Notes: generated from the sequence alone by a model not told the origin. A stretch of 64,000 nucleotides of DNA from JACMLD01 sp044223995 (GCA_044223995.1 JBGALE010000003.1:62001-126000), one strand, 5' to 3'. Numbered from the stretch's first letter, positions 25,817 to 36,359 are shown. Numbers and translations are program-made.

Positions 25817-28800
25817 ATGGCAAGCAACATTGGTTTGTATTCCCCCGACTTTGAACGTGATGCGTGTGGTATTGGATTTGTCGCCAATATCAAAGGAAAC
25901 AAGGGTCATCAAATCGTTTCCGATGCGCTGACAGTGCTTGAAAACATGGAGCATCGCGGTGCCTGTGGCTGTGAAAGTAATACCGGCGACGGTGCAGGTA
26001 TAATGATCCAAACTCCCCATGAATTTTTCTTCGATGAATGCATAAAACTCGGCATTCACCTGCCTTCGTTTGGAAAGTATGGCGTTGGCGTAATTTTTTT
26101 CCCCCGTGAAATCCGCCTGCGGGAAGAATGCCGCGATATATTTAACCGCACGGCAGAAAAACTCGGGCTTGAAGTACTGGTTTACCGCAAAGTGCCCGTA
26201 AACCCAGACGGCGTAGGGCCAACTGCCCTGAGTGTTGAACCTGAAATGGAACAGGTGTTCATTGCTTGCCCGGATCATATTAATAATCCCGATGATTTTG
26301 AAAGAAAACTATTTGTGCTGCGCAATTATGCCAGTCATACCATTAACAGTACGGTAAAAAAAGATGCAATCGGTTTTTATGTGGCATCACTTTCCTATAA
26401 AACGGTGGTGTATAAAGGACAGCTCACCAGTTTACAGGTGCGCAACTATTTTCCTGATCTAAGTAACAAACGTGTTGTTTCTGCATTTGGCCTGGTACAT
26501 TCCAGGTTTGCTACTAATACATTTCCTTCATGGAAACTGGCACAGCCATTCCGGTACATTGCACACAATGGTGAGATCAATACATTGCAGGGAAACCTGA
26601 ACTGGCTCAAATCCAGCGAACATACTTTCACCTCTCCTTATTTCACAAAAGAAGAGATGGAAATTTTGTTGCCGATTGTAACAGAAGGGCAATCTGATTC
26701 AGCCTGCCTGGACAACATGATCGAATTGCTGACACTTACCGGCCGTTCATTGCCACATGTAATGATGATGCTCATCCCCGAAGCATGGGATGGGAACGAA
26801 CAGATGGACCCCGTGAAGAAAGCATTTTATGAATACCATGCTTCTATCATGGAGCCATGGGACGGACCAGCTTCCATTTCGTTTACAGATGGTAAAATAA
26901 TTGGTGCAACACTTGACCGAAATGGTCTCCGTCCTTCACGGTATTGTGTAACCTCTGATGATCGTGTTATCATGGCCTCTGAAACAGGCGTATTACCCGT
27001 TGATCAAAAATTAATCAGGGAAAAAGGAAGGTTGCAGCCCGGAAAGATGTTTGTCGTAGATATGGAACAGGGCAGGATTATCAGCGATGAGGAACTAAAG
27101 AATAAAATTTGCTCACAAAGCCCTTATGCGGATTGGCTGAACCAGTATAAGATTCGTCTCGAAGAATTGGAAGAACCACGGGTGGCCTTCACCCATTTAT
27201 CAGATGCTTCCATTACCAAATACCAAAAAGCGTTTGGGTACAGTACAGAAGATATTGATACCATTGTCAAACCCATGGCGCTGGACGGAAAAGAACCCAT
27301 TGGCTCAATGGGAACAGACATACCCCTGGCTGTTCTCAGTGATCAGCCACAACATATTACTTCATATTTCAAGCAATTGTTTGCACAGGTAACCAATCCG
27401 CCAATCGATCCCATCCGGGAAAGAATGGTGATGAGCCTCGCAGCATTTGTGGGAAACAATGGTAACCTGCTGGATGAAAACCCAACGCATTGTCATACCG
27501 TAGCATTAAAACATCCCATACTAACCAGTACTGAGCTTGAAAAATTACGAAGTATTGATACCGGGATATTCCAGGCAAAGACATTGCAGACCTATTTCCG
27601 TGCAGACGGTAAGCCAGGTTCATTAAAAGCCGGACTGGACAGGCTTTGCCGCTATGCAGAAGATTCTGTACACGATGGTTTTGAAGTATTGATTCTTTGT
27701 GACAGGGCCGTCGATTCTGATCACGCTGCCATTCCAACTTTACTGGCAACTGCCGCAGTGCATCATCATTTAATAAGAAAAGGTCTCCGCGGACAGGTAG
27801 GGTTGGTGGTTGAAGCAGGAGATGTTTGGGAAGTACATCACTTTGCCTGCTTGCTGGCATTTGGTGCAACGGCGATCAACCCATATCTCGCCCTTGCTTC
27901 GATCAGGAATATGAAAGTAAATGGCACACTTGAAACTGAACTTGCCTGGGAAGAATTGCGGAAAAATTATATCAAAGCAGTAAGCGATGGATTGCTGAAA
28001 GTGTTCTCGAAAATGGGTATTTCCACATTACAATCATACCAGGGAGCACAAATATTTGAAATACTTGGATTGAACGGGGAAGTGGTCGATAAATATTTTA
28101 CCGGAGCGGTCAGCCGTATTGAAGGTGTTGGCCTCGATGAACTCGCGAAGGAAGCACTTGCAAAACATTACCTGGCATTTAGTAAAAAGGAAACGCCGGT
28201 AAACCGGTTGCCCGTAGGCGGTATATACCAGTGGAAACGCAAGGGTGAATTTCACTTATTCAATCCACAAACCATTCACCTGTTGCAGTACGCCACCAGG
28301 ATGAACGACTACGATACATTTAAAAAATATACAAAACTGGTTAACGATCAAAGCGAGAAAGCAGCAACGCTCCGCAGTATGTTCCAGTTTAAAAGAAACA
28401 GGCCGTCTATTTCAATCGATGAAGTAGAACCTGCAACCGATATCTACAAGCGGTTTGCAACAGGAGCCATGAGTTTTGGTTCTATTTCCTGGGAAGCACA
28501 TACCACATTGGCGATTGCAATGAACAGGCTGGGTGGTAAAAGTAATACCGGGGAAGGTGGTGAAGATGAAAGAAGATATGAACGATTGCCCAATGGCGAT
28601 TCCATGCGCAGCGCTATCAAACAGGTAGCTTCTGCACGTTTTGGTGTTACCAGTTATTATTTAACAGAAGCAGATGAACTGCAGATCAAAATGGCACAGG
28701 GTGCAAAACCCGGTGAAGGGGGGCAATTACCAGGACATAAAGTGGATGAATGGATTGGTAAAACACGTCATTCGACACCAGGTGTAGGGTTGATATCGCC

Positions 28801-30334
28801 ACCACCGCACCACGATATTTATTCTATTGAAGATTTGGCGCAATTAATATTTGATTTAAAAAATGCAAACCGCGCAGCACGCATTAATGTGAAACTGGTA
28901 AGTAAAGCTGGTGTGGGAACCATTGCTGCCGGTGTTGCAAAGGCAAAAGCAGATGTTATTTTAATCTCTGGTCATGATGGTGGAACCGGTGCTTCGCCCA
29001 TCAGTTCCATTAAACATGCCGGCTTGCCGTGGGAACTCGGATTGGCGGAATCGCACCAGACCCTGGTAAAAAATAAATTGCGGAGCAGGGTAGTATTGCA
29101 GGCTGATGGACAAATGAAAACAGGCCGCGATATAGCCATCGCAGCATTACTCGGCGCTGAAGAATGGGGTGTTGCCACGGCAGCACTGGTGGTAGAGGGA
29201 TGTATTATGATGCGCAAATGTCATATGAATACCTGTCCTGTTGGTGTCGCTACGCAGGATCCCGAATTGAGAAAAAGGTTTTCAGGCAATCCTGATCATG
29301 TTGTAAACTTTTTCCAGTTCATGGTGCAGGAGTTGAGAGAAATTATGGCCGACCTTGGATTCAGGACAGTGAATGAAATGATAGGACAGGTGGAGAACCT
29401 GGAAATGCGTGAAAATATTACGCACTGGAAATACAGCAAACTTGATTTGTCTCCGATCCTGTTCAAAGAACCGACATCATTGTATACAGGCTTGCACAAA
29501 ATGGAAGAACAGGATCATGGATTGGAAGAGGTACTTGACTGGAAATTGTTGAAAGCGGCCCAACCAGCCATTGACAAGCTGGAAAGAGTGGCGGCATCAT
29601 TTCCTATTAAAAATACAGATCGGACAGCAGGTACTATTTTATCAAATGAAATCACCAAAAAATATAAGGCAGAAGGTTTGCCGGAAGATACCATTCATTT
29701 CAATTTTACCGGTACTGCAGGACAAAGCTTTGGTGCATTTAATACAAAAGGTGTAACACTGGAACTGGAAGGGGATGCAAACGACTATTTTGGAAAAGGT
29801 TTGAGTGGGGCACGATTGATCATCTATCCTTCCCGTGAAGCAACATTTGTTCCCGAAAATAATATCATCATTGGTAATGTGGCGTTTTATGGTGCTACCT
29901 CTGGTGAAGCATTCATTCGTGGAAAGGCCGGGGAACGTTTCGGCGTTCGTAACTCCGGGGCCAATGTCGTAGTAGAGGGAGTAGGCGATCATGGTTGTGA
30001 ATACATGACAGGTGGAAACGTCGTGATACTGGGTGATACTGGAAGAAATTTTGCTGCAGGAATGAGTGGCGGTATCGCGTATGTATATGACGTAAAATCA
30101 AGGTTTGCGATTAACTGCAATAAAGAAATGGTTGACCTTGACCCGCTGAATGAAGAAGACGCGAAACAACTGCACGATTTGATTACGCGGCATTATGCAT
30201 ATACCGGAAGTTCAGTAGCGAGGTTTGTGCTGGATGATTTCGAGAACCAGTTAAAAAATTTCATCAAAGTGTTCCCGAAAGATTATAAGAAGGCACTGAG
30301 TGAAAAAAAGAAAAAAGCCATAATTGATAAATAA
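25817..30334 (+). CDS. gltB: Glutamate synthase, large (alpha) subunit
   Basis: Makes glutamate from glutamine and 2-oxoglutarate together with GltD. The 1505 residues match the bacterial NADPH enzyme. The class II glutaminase domain begins at Cys17 (DACGIGFVA), which implies cleavage of a 16-residue propeptide. It continues with MEHRGACGCESNTGDG and HNGEINTLQGN. The FMN-binding synthase domain (about 820-1200) carries SFGSISWEAHTTLA, GGKSNTGEGGEDERRY, and ISGHDGGTGASPISS; the [3Fe-4S] cysteines are in CIMMRKCHMNTCPVGVA. The C-terminal GXGXG beta-helix includes GVTLELEGDANDYFGKGLSGA and GERFGVRNSGANVVVEG. It is followed 73 bp later by gltD. Confidence 0.97.
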   Translation: MASNIGLYSPDFERDACGIGFVANIKGNKGHQIVSDALTVLENMEHRGACGCESNTGDGAGIMIQTPHEFFFDECIKLGIHLPSFGKYGVGVIFFPREIRLREECRDIFNRTAEKLGLEVLVYRKVPVNPDGVGPTALSVEPEMEQVFIACPDHINNPDDFERKLFVLRNYASHTINSTVKKDAIGFYVASLSYKTVVYKGQLTSLQVRNYFPDLSNKRVVSAFGLVHSRFATNTFPSWKLAQPFRYIAHNGEINTLQGNLNWLKSSEHTFTSPYFTKEEMEILLPIVTEGQSDSACLDNMIELLTLTGRSLPHVMMMLIPEAWDGNEQMDPVKKAFYEYHASIMEPWDGPASISFTDGKIIGATLDRNGLRPSRYCVTSDDRVIMASETGVLPVDQKLIREKGRLQPGKMFVVDMEQGRIISDEELKNKICSQSPYADWLNQYKIRLEELEEPRVAFTHLSDASITKYQKAFGYSTEDIDTIVKPMALDGKEPIGSMGTDIPLAVLSDQPQHITSYFKQLFAQVTNPPIDPIRERMVMSLAAFVGNNGNLLDENPTHCHTVALKHPILTSTELEKLRSIDTGIFQAKTLQTYFRADGKPGSLKAGLDRLCRYAEDSVHDGFEVLILCDRAVDSDHAAIPTLLATAAVHHHLIRKGLRGQVGLVVEAGDVWEVHHFACLLAFGATAINPYLALASIRNMKVNGTLETELAWEELRKNYIKAVSDGLLKVFSKMGISTLQSYQGAQIFEILGLNGEVVDKYFTGAVSRIEGVGLDELAKEALAKHYLAFSKKETPVNRLPVGGIYQWKRKGEFHLFNPQTIHLLQYATRMNDYDTFKKYTKLVNDQSEKAATLRSMFQFKRNRPSISIDEVEPATDIYKRFATGAMSFGSISWEAHTTLAIAMNRLGGKSNTGEGGEDERRYERLPNGDSMRSAIKQVASARFGVTSYYLTEADELQIKMAQGAKPGEGGQLPGHKVDEWIGKTRHSTPGVGLISPPPHHDIYSIEDLAQLIFDLKNANRAARINVKLVSKAGVGTIAAGVAKAKADVILISGHDGGTGASPISSIKHAGLPWELGLAESHQTLVKNKLRSRVVLQADGQMKTGRDIAIAALLGAEEWGVATAALVVEGCIMMRKCHMNTCPVGVATQDPELRKRFSGNPDHVVNFFQFMVQELREIMADLGFRTVNEMIGQVENLEMRENITHWKYSKLDLSPILFKEPTSLYTGLHKMEEQDHGLEEVLDWKLLKAAQPAIDKLERVAASFPIKNTDRTAGTILSNEITKKYKAEGLPEDTIHFNFTGTAGQSFGAFNTKGVTLELEGDANDYFGKGLSGARLIIYPSREATFVPENNIIIGNVAFYGATSGEAFIRGKAGERFGVRNSGANVVVEGVGDHGCEYMTGGNVVILGDTGRNFAAGMSGGIAYVYDVKSRFAINCNKEMVDLDPLNEEDAKQLHDLITRHYAYTGSSVARFVLDDFENQLKNFIKVFPKDYKKALSEKKKKAIIDK

Positions 30335-30407
30335 TCATTCGTAGCACGCAGGGTGAACAAAACATTGGCAACTTAAAATGATATTCCAAGATTAAAACAA
30401 TTGAGCG

Positions 30408-31910
30408 ATGGGTAAACCAACAGGTTTTTTAGAATTTACAAGGGAATTGCCTGGCAAAACTGCGCCAAAAGAGCGGCTTAAAAATTATAATGAATTCATT
30501 GAAAAGTTCAGTGAAGAAAAACTAAACCAGCAATCTGCCCGTTGCATGAATTGTGGTGTACCTTTTTGTCACAGCGGATGTCCTTTGGGGAATATTATTC
30601 CCGAATTCAACGATGCAGTGTACCGGAAAAATTGGAAAGAGGCATATGAAGTTCTTGCCTCCACCAATAATTTTCCTGAGTTTACCGGTCGTATATGCCC
30701 GGCTCCCTGCGAAAGCGCTTGTGTGTTAGGTATTAACCAACCGCCGGTGGCCATTGAAGAAATCGAAAAGCATATTATTGAAATAGCATTTGATAAGGGG
30801 TTTGTTCAACCAAAGAAGCCTAATATCCGCACGGGTAAAAAAATTGCGGTAATTGGTTCCGGTCCGGCAGGGCTTGCAACTGCGGCACAATTAAATTATG
30901 CAGGTCATACAGTAACTGTATTTGAGAGAGATGATGCACCGGGCGGATTATTAAGGTATGGTATACCCGATTTTAAACTGGAGAAATGGGTAGTCCAGCG
31001 GCGTGTTCAGTTAATGGAGCAGGAAGGAGTCGTTTTTAAATGCAAAGCAAATGTTGGTGTGAACGTAAGCATCAACGATGTGCTGCGTGAATTTCACGCC
31101 ATTGTGCTGGCAGGAGGCTCCACCACACCACGGGATTTAAATATACCGGGAAGGAACGTAAAGGGTGTTCATTTTGCCATGCAGTTTTTGAAGCAGCAAA
31201 ATAAACGCAATGCTGGTATCGATCCTCTTGCAAATGCTAACATTGAAAGCAATATTTATACCGAAGATATTTTTGCCGCCGGCAAGAACGTGGTGGTAAT
31301 AGGTGGTGGCGATACCGGAAGTGACTGTGTTGGTACATCCAACCGCCATGGTGCGAAATCTGTTACACAATTTGAATTACTTCCCAAGCCCCCGGCTAAC
31401 CGCACACCGTTTATGCCCTGGCCAACTTACCCAATGACGCTAAAAACATCTTCTTCGCACGAAGAAGGTGCTGACAGGCAATGGGCGGTGGCAACAAAAG
31501 AATTCATTGCAGATGGCTCGGGAGAATTAAAAGCCATTAAGATTGTAAACCTTCAGTGGAAGATAGCACAGGATGGAAGGCCGGCAGAGTTTGTTGAAGT
31601 TGAAGGCAGTGAGCGTGAGCTACCCTGCGAACTGGCACTGCTGGCAATGGGATTTGTTCACCCGCAACATGAAGGATTGCTGAAGCAACTGGAAGTAGAA
31701 TTGGATGAAAGGGGCAATGTAAAGGCCGGGGAAAAGGTTTTTAAAACGAGTATTAATAAAGTATTTACGGCAGGTGACATGCGCAGGGGCCAGAGCCTGG
31801 TGGTTTGGGCGATTAGCGAAGGCAGGGAATGTGCCAGGAAGGTGGACGAATTCCTGATGGGTAGTTCCGTTCTTGAGAGCAAAGACGCCTCAGTTATGAT
31901 TGCTCAGTAA
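30408..31910 (+). CDS. gltD: Glutamate synthase, small (beta) subunit
   Basis: FAD-containing subunit that passes electrons from NADPH to GltB. At 500 residues, it has the N-terminal iron-sulfur cysteines in CMNCGVPFCHSGCPLGNIIP and CPAPCESACVLGINQ, the FAD Rossmann motif AVIGSGPAGLATAAQL (about residue 147), and the NADPH motif VVVIGGGDTGSDCVGTS. The closing FTAGDMRRGQSLVVWAISEGREC is the usual second FAD site. It forms an operon with gltB and is closed by a terminator at 31935-31960. Confidence 0.97.
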   Translation: MGKPTGFLEFTRELPGKTAPKERLKNYNEFIEKFSEEKLNQQSARCMNCGVPFCHSGCPLGNIIPEFNDAVYRKNWKEAYEVLASTNNFPEFTGRICPAPCESACVLGINQPPVAIEEIEKHIIEIAFDKGFVQPKKPNIRTGKKIAVIGSGPAGLATAAQLNYAGHTVTVFERDDAPGGLLRYGIPDFKLEKWVVQRRVQLMEQEGVVFKCKANVGVNVSINDVLREFHAIVLAGGSTTPRDLNIPGRNVKGVHFAMQFLKQQNKRNAGIDPLANANIESNIYTEDIFAAGKNVVVIGGGDTGSDCVGTSNRHGAKSVTQFELLPKPPANRTPFMPWPTYPMTLKTSSSHEEGADRQWAVATKEFIADGSGELKAIKIVNLQWKIAQDGRPAEFVEVEGSERELPCELALLAMGFVHPQHEGLLKQLEVELDERGNVKAGEKVFKTSINKVFTAGDMRRGQSLVVWAISEGRECARKVDEFLMGSSVLESKDASVMIAQ

Positions 31911-31934
31911 AAAATATTTTTCATAGAAAAGGGG

Positions 31935-31960
31935 AAGCCATGATTAAATCGTGGCTTTTT
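31935..31960 (+). terminator. Terminator of gltBD
   Basis: AAGCCATGAT (31935-31944) pairs with ATCGTGGCTT (31948-31957) over 10 bp with one G-U and a 3-nt loop, followed by TTT in a T-run of five. Confidence 0.8.
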
Positions 31961-32158
31961 GCATTATGATATTTTATATATGAATAATTGTGATCAATTA
32001 CCCGATAATTTTTCATCTGAAGGGTTACTTTTTTGATTTTTTATTATTAATAGGCAAAAATTGTTAATAATTCTAACAGTTAAGAGTAGCAAAAGCCTTA
32101 ATTTAGCATATTGCCTATTTGATTGCATTTATTTTTAATTTGAATTTAAAACAACGGG

Positions 32159-33544
32159 ATGAAAAAACTAACTTTCAAACAGATTGCACCTTTTGTTATT
32201 TTGGCAGTTGTAGCACTGCTTTCCCTGTTCATTAAACCGGTATCGGATTTTGCAGATGCCAGTAAATACAGTCCGGCTGATATTGCCTGGATGATCGTAG
32301 CCACTGCACTGGTATTCCTGATGACTCCCGGGCTTGCATTTTTTTATGGTGGAATGGTTCACAGAAAAAATGTTATCTCCACCATGATAAAAAGTGTAGC
32401 CGCAGCAGGCATCGTAAGTGTACTTTGGATAACGGTTGGTTATAGTCTTTGCTTTGGCCCTTCACTGGGTGGTTTTATTGGAAATCCTGCTACGCATCTA
32501 TTTTTTAAGGGGGTCAATTCCGGGGCACCGTGGCCACTGGCACCAACTATTCCTCTTACTCTCTTTGCATTGTTTCAATTAATGTTTGCTATTATTACCC
32601 CAGGACTGGTGGTAGGCGCAGTTGCAGAAAGAATCCGTTTTACTTCTTATATCTTATTCATAGCCATGTTCAGTCTTTTGGTGTATGCTCCCATTGCACA
32701 CTGGACCTGGCACCCGGATGGGTTCCTGTTCAAAATGGGTGTGCTTGACTTCGCCGGTGGTACCGTGGTACATATTTCTGCTGGTTGCGCTGCATTGGCT
32801 GGTGCTCTGGTTTTAAAAAGAAGACAATCGCATATAGAACAAAAAGAAATTCCCCCTGCCAACATTCCGTATGTTTTGATCGGTACGGGCTTGCTCTGGT
32901 TTGGCTGGTTTGGTTTCAATGCTGGTTCTGCTGCCGGTGCTAATGCATTGTCGGTTTCAGCTTTCGCAACCACCAATACCGCTGCTGCAGCAGCAGGTTT
33001 ATCATGGATGTTTTTTGATGTACTAAAAGGAAAGAAACCTTCTGTACTGGGCTTTTGTATCGGAGCAGTTGTGGGTCTTGTGGCCATCACGCCGGCAGCA
33101 GGTTTTGTCGCTATTCCTCAAAGTATTTTCATTGGAGTTATTGCAGCCATCATTTCAAATATTGCAGTTCATTATAAACAAAAATCTACACTGGACGATA
33201 CACTGGATGTATTCCCCTGTCATGGTGTTGGAGGTATGGTTGGTATGTTGCTGACCGGTATTTTCGCCACTAAAGCGGTAAACAGTGCAGGTAATGACGG
33301 CCTATTCTTTGGAAACTACTCCTTCTTCTTTACCCAGGTAAAAGCGCTTGCCATTGTTGTTGGTTACAGTTTCGTTGTTTCATTCGGTATTTTCAAATTC
33401 ATCAATTACATTTTGCCATTGCGTGTAAGCAGTGAAGATGAATTGCTCGGATTGGATGCAACGCAACACAACGAAAAATATTTACAGGGCACCTTGTTGG
33501 TAAAAAACAATGGTGTACTGAATGAAGAACTTATCGAAGAATAA
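32159..33544 (+). CDS. amt: Ammonium transporter (first of two)
   Basis: Inner-membrane ammonium channel of the Amt/MEP/Rh family, 461 residues with about 11-12 membrane segments. Family marks are LAFFYGGMVHRKNVISTMIKS near the first helices, the first pore histidine in DFAGGTVVHISAG, WFGFNAGSAAGAN, and the second pore histidine in LDVFPCHGVGGMVGM. The N-terminal hydrophobic stretch (FVILAVVALLSLFI) may be a membrane segment or signal. It follows gltBD and precedes a porin and a second transporter. No glnB/glnK (PII) gene is adjacent, unlike the usual glnK-amtB pair. Confidence 0.94.
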   Translation: MKKLTFKQIAPFVILAVVALLSLFIKPVSDFADASKYSPADIAWMIVATALVFLMTPGLAFFYGGMVHRKNVISTMIKSVAAAGIVSVLWITVGYSLCFGPSLGGFIGNPATHLFFKGVNSGAPWPLAPTIPLTLFALFQLMFAIITPGLVVGAVAERIRFTSYILFIAMFSLLVYAPIAHWTWHPDGFLFKMGVLDFAGGTVVHISAGCAALAGALVLKRRQSHIEQKEIPPANIPYVLIGTGLLWFGWFGFNAGSAAGANALSVSAFATTNTAAAAAGLSWMFFDVLKGKKPSVLGFCIGAVVGLVAITPAAGFVAIPQSIFIGVIAAIISNIAVHYKQKSTLDDTLDVFPCHGVGGMVGMLLTGIFATKAVNSAGNDGLFFGNYSFFFTQVKALAIVVGYSFVVSFGIFKFINYILPLRVSSEDELLGLDATQHNEKYLQGTLLVKNNGVLNEELIEE

Positions 33545-33553
33545 CAGAAACAG

Positions 33554-33616
33554 AAAAAGGTACAGACTTTTCGCATATAACCTCTCGCAAAAGCTATATG
33601 CCGGCCGTACCCTTTT
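33554..33616 (+). promoter_or_regulatory. Nested hairpin between the ammonium transporter and the porin
   Basis: The outer arms AAAAAGGTAC (33554-33563) and GTACCCTTTT (33607-33616) enclose an inner stem GCATATA/TATATGC (33573-33579 and 33595-33601). The 3' side continues CTTTT. It could be a partial terminator that sets the ratio of transporter to porin. Confidence 0.45.
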
Positions 33617-33641
33617 CTTTTAACACTTAAAATCTACAACA

Positions 33642-34703
33642 ATGTTAAGAAAAATTTCGATTTCTCTGGGTGCATTCCTGTGTTTAATTCAGGCCCAGGG
33701 CCAGGATTCCACCGCGGCAGCACCTCCAAAACCAACTGTTTCAGGCTCTGTTGACGTTTATTACCGTTTTAATTTCGCCAATCCCAAATCCGGGGCCACT
33801 AATAATGGCACCAGTTTCACCAATTCCCAGAACTCATTTGAACTGGGAATGGCTACCGTTAAGCTCGATCACAGCTTTGGCAAGGCCAGTGTTACTGCCG
33901 ATTTGGGGTTCGGAAGAAGGGCGCAGGAGTTTTCCTACAATGATGGTGCTTCCAATGGATTTATCTCCCTTTCCAACGTAAAGCAATTGTATGTTAGTTA
34001 TGCTGTATCTGACAAGTTCAAACTGACCATGGGTAAATGGGCTACTCATATCGGTTATGAACTGGTTGATGCATATGCCAACAGGAACTACAGTATGAGC
34101 TACATGTTTTCCTACGGCCCCTTCTTTCACACCGGTTTAAAAGCCGACATATCCCTGGGTGGAAAAAGTGCATTAATGGTGGGAATTGCCAACCCAACGG
34201 ATTATTCCACTACCACTTCTTCTTCCAAATTTGTCATTGCCCAGTTTAGCACCGGCACTTCAAATGACAAAGTAAAAGCCTTCCTCAATTTCCAGAACGG
34301 AAAATATGCCATCGGGTCAAACCTGACACAATTTGATTTGGTGGTAACAGGTGCAGTAACCGATAAATTCAGTATTGGATATAACGGTACTGTACAAACG
34401 AGAAAACCAGAAGGCGGCTCCAGCGCTAGCTGGTGGGGCTCTGCGATATACCTGAATGTTGACCCGACCAGTAAATTTGGTTTAACCCTACGCGGTGAAT
34501 ATTTTGATGATAAAAAAGACGTACTCGGTTTAAACACCAGCATTTTTGCAGCAACCCTCTCTGCAAATTTCAAGGTTAACAAACTTACCATTATCCCGGA
34601 GCTACGACTGGATAATGCCAGCGACGAAGTTTTCCTGAAAAATGACAACACTGGTACGAAGAGTACAGGTACATTCCTGCTGGCTGCAACGTACAGTTTC
34701 TAG
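33642..34703 (+). CDS. Outer-membrane porin, OmpL-like beta-barrel
   Basis: A 353-residue exported protein with a signal peptide (MLRKISISLGAFLCLIQAQG) and alternating amphipathic strands ending in the aromatic residue of LLAATYSF, as expected for an outer-membrane barrel. VSGSVDVYYRFNFANP, ANRNYSMSYMFSYGPFFHTG and the repeated LRGEYFDDKK strand pattern fit the porin-2 (bbp2/OmpL-like) group. It lies between two ammonium transporters on the same strand, so it may admit ammonium or another small nitrogen compound across the outer membrane; that is inference from position. Confidence 0.85.
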   Translation: MLRKISISLGAFLCLIQAQGQDSTAAAPPKPTVSGSVDVYYRFNFANPKSGATNNGTSFTNSQNSFELGMATVKLDHSFGKASVTADLGFGRRAQEFSYNDGASNGFISLSNVKQLYVSYAVSDKFKLTMGKWATHIGYELVDAYANRNYSMSYMFSYGPFFHTGLKADISLGGKSALMVGIANPTDYSTTTSSSKFVIAQFSTGTSNDKVKAFLNFQNGKYAIGSNLTQFDLVVTGAVTDKFSIGYNGTVQTRKPEGGSSASWWGSAIYLNVDPTSKFGLTLRGEYFDDKKDVLGLNTSIFAATLSANFKVNKLTIIPELRLDNASDEVFLKNDNTGTKSTGTFLLAATYSF

Positions 34704-34773
34704 TTGTTTTTCAACAAACCCGTTTTTCCCGTCACCCCCAACACCTATTCATCATTTAAACAAATCAACGTTT

Positions 34774-36333
34774 ATGCAACTGAAAAAAATTGGTAGAGGA
34801 ACACTGCTTTCACTGAAAAAGCGGTCTGTTACAGCCTTGCTGTTACTCTTATTAGTAGCACCCATGTGTACATTTGCGCAGGACCCCGGTGGTGCTGCCA
34901 CCGGTGGTATTAAAGATATGGGTCTTGATTCATTAAAAATGACACAGGATACCTCATTGAATAAAGTTATAACTGCGGTGAACACGATAGGTGCCGCTGA
35001 CGGGCATAATAAAATTGCGATAAACATCGTATGGACGTTGGTGGCTGGCTTCCTGGTGATGTTTATGCAGGCAGGTTTTGCCATGGTAGAAACCGGGTTC
35101 ACTCAGAAGAAAAATGTGGCACATACAATGGCGATGAACTTCCTTGTATATGCACTTGGTATAATCGGTTTCTGGATCTGCGGTTTCGCCTTCATGTTTG
35201 GGGGAAGCGGGGGATTTGCTTCACTGGGTGGCTCGCCCGGCCTTACACATGAAGTCACTATTAATCTATTCGGTCATCCTTTTGATTTGATTGGTAATGC
35301 AGGATATTTCCTGAAAAGTGATGTGTATGATGTTGGCGTATTTACCTTATTCCTTTTCCAGATGGTATTTATGGATACCACGGCTACGATCCCCACTGGT
35401 TCAATGGCGGAAAGATGGAAGTTCAAAGCATTTGTCATTTATGGTTTCTTTATATCCATGTTTGTATATCCGATATTTGGAAACTGGGTGTGGGGTGGAG
35501 GCTGGCTGGCTGACCTTGGTGTAAACTTTGGTCTCGGACATGGTCATGTTGACTTCGCAGGTTCTTCGGTGGTACATGCTGTAGGTGGTATTGCTGCACT
35601 GGTGGGCGCTATCATTATCGGGCCAAGGGTAGGTAAGTACGGAAAGGATGGCACCGTCAATACGATACCGGGCCATAATATTCCGATGGCAATCATCGGA
35701 ACCTTTATACTCGCATTCGGTTGGTTTGGCTTCAATCCCGGATCAACGCTTGCCGGAACTGATCTTCGAATCAGTGTTGTGGCAACAAACACTATGCTGG
35801 CCAGCGCTGCCGGGGCCCTTGCCGCATTATTTTATATGTACCTGAGAGGAAACAAACCAGATCCAGGGATGCTTGCCAATGGTATGCTTGCTGGTTTGGT
35901 TGCCATCACGGCTCCCTGTGCTTTCGTTACCGCACCTGCGTCCATACTTATTGGCGCAATCGCGGGTATACTGGTAATTGTCGTTTACAATTTTGTTGAC
36001 CGGAAACTGAAAATTGATGATCCCGTAGGAGCTTTTGCCGTACACGGTGCCAATGGTATTTGGGGCGTTCTTGCTCTTGGACTGTTTGCAGATGGTTCGT
36101 ATGGCGATGGTTGGAATGGTGTACCCGGAACAGTGAAAGGCCTATTTTACGGAGATGCCAAACAATTTCTGGCCGAAGTAATAGGAGCAGTTACCTGTGT
36201 AGTTTTTGTGGGTGTGGTAATGTATATTTTCTTTAAAATAGTCGATAAAACTGTTGGTCTTCGTGTTCCTGAAGCAGATGAAGTGGCAGGACTCGATATC
36301 CCTGAAATGGGTGTACATGGTTATGTAGATTAA
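34774..36333 (+). CDS. amt: Ammonium transporter with N-terminal signal-like extension (second of two)
   Basis: Amt/MEP/Rh-family channel, 519 residues from the ATG at 34774; an earlier in-frame ATG at 34642 lies inside the porin gene and is rejected. It starts with a basic then hydrophobic segment ending VAPMCTFAQ, resembling a cleavable signal, followed by about 65 soluble residues before the core FMQAGFAMVETGFTQKKNVAHT. The pore histidines are in VDFAGSSVVHAVGG and GAFAVHGANGIWG. It differs clearly from the first transporter (ANGIWG instead of VGGMVG), so the two are from different clades and not a recent duplication. The final segment has a terminator 27 bp after the stop. Confidence 0.93.
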   Translation: MQLKKIGRGTLLSLKKRSVTALLLLLLVAPMCTFAQDPGGAATGGIKDMGLDSLKMTQDTSLNKVITAVNTIGAADGHNKIAINIVWTLVAGFLVMFMQAGFAMVETGFTQKKNVAHTMAMNFLVYALGIIGFWICGFAFMFGGSGGFASLGGSPGLTHEVTINLFGHPFDLIGNAGYFLKSDVYDVGVFTLFLFQMVFMDTTATIPTGSMAERWKFKAFVIYGFFISMFVYPIFGNWVWGGGWLADLGVNFGLGHGHVDFAGSSVVHAVGGIAALVGAIIIGPRVGKYGKDGTVNTIPGHNIPMAIIGTFILAFGWFGFNPGSTLAGTDLRISVVATNTMLASAAGALAALFYMYLRGNKPDPGMLANGMLAGLVAITAPCAFVTAPASILIGAIAGILVIVVYNFVDRKLKIDDPVGAFAVHGANGIWGVLALGLFADGSYGDGWNGVPGTVKGLFYGDAKQFLAEVIGAVTCVVFVGVVMYIFFKIVDKTVGLRVPEADEVAGLDIPEMGVHGYVD

Positions 36334-36359
36334 CATTGCTGAAACTTATACCCTAAATC

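Noticed and set aside
34642..34773. A 44-codon N-terminal extension of the second ammonium transporter
   Set aside because: It overlaps the end of the porin gene in another frame, and the ATG at 34774 starts a clean signal-like sequence.
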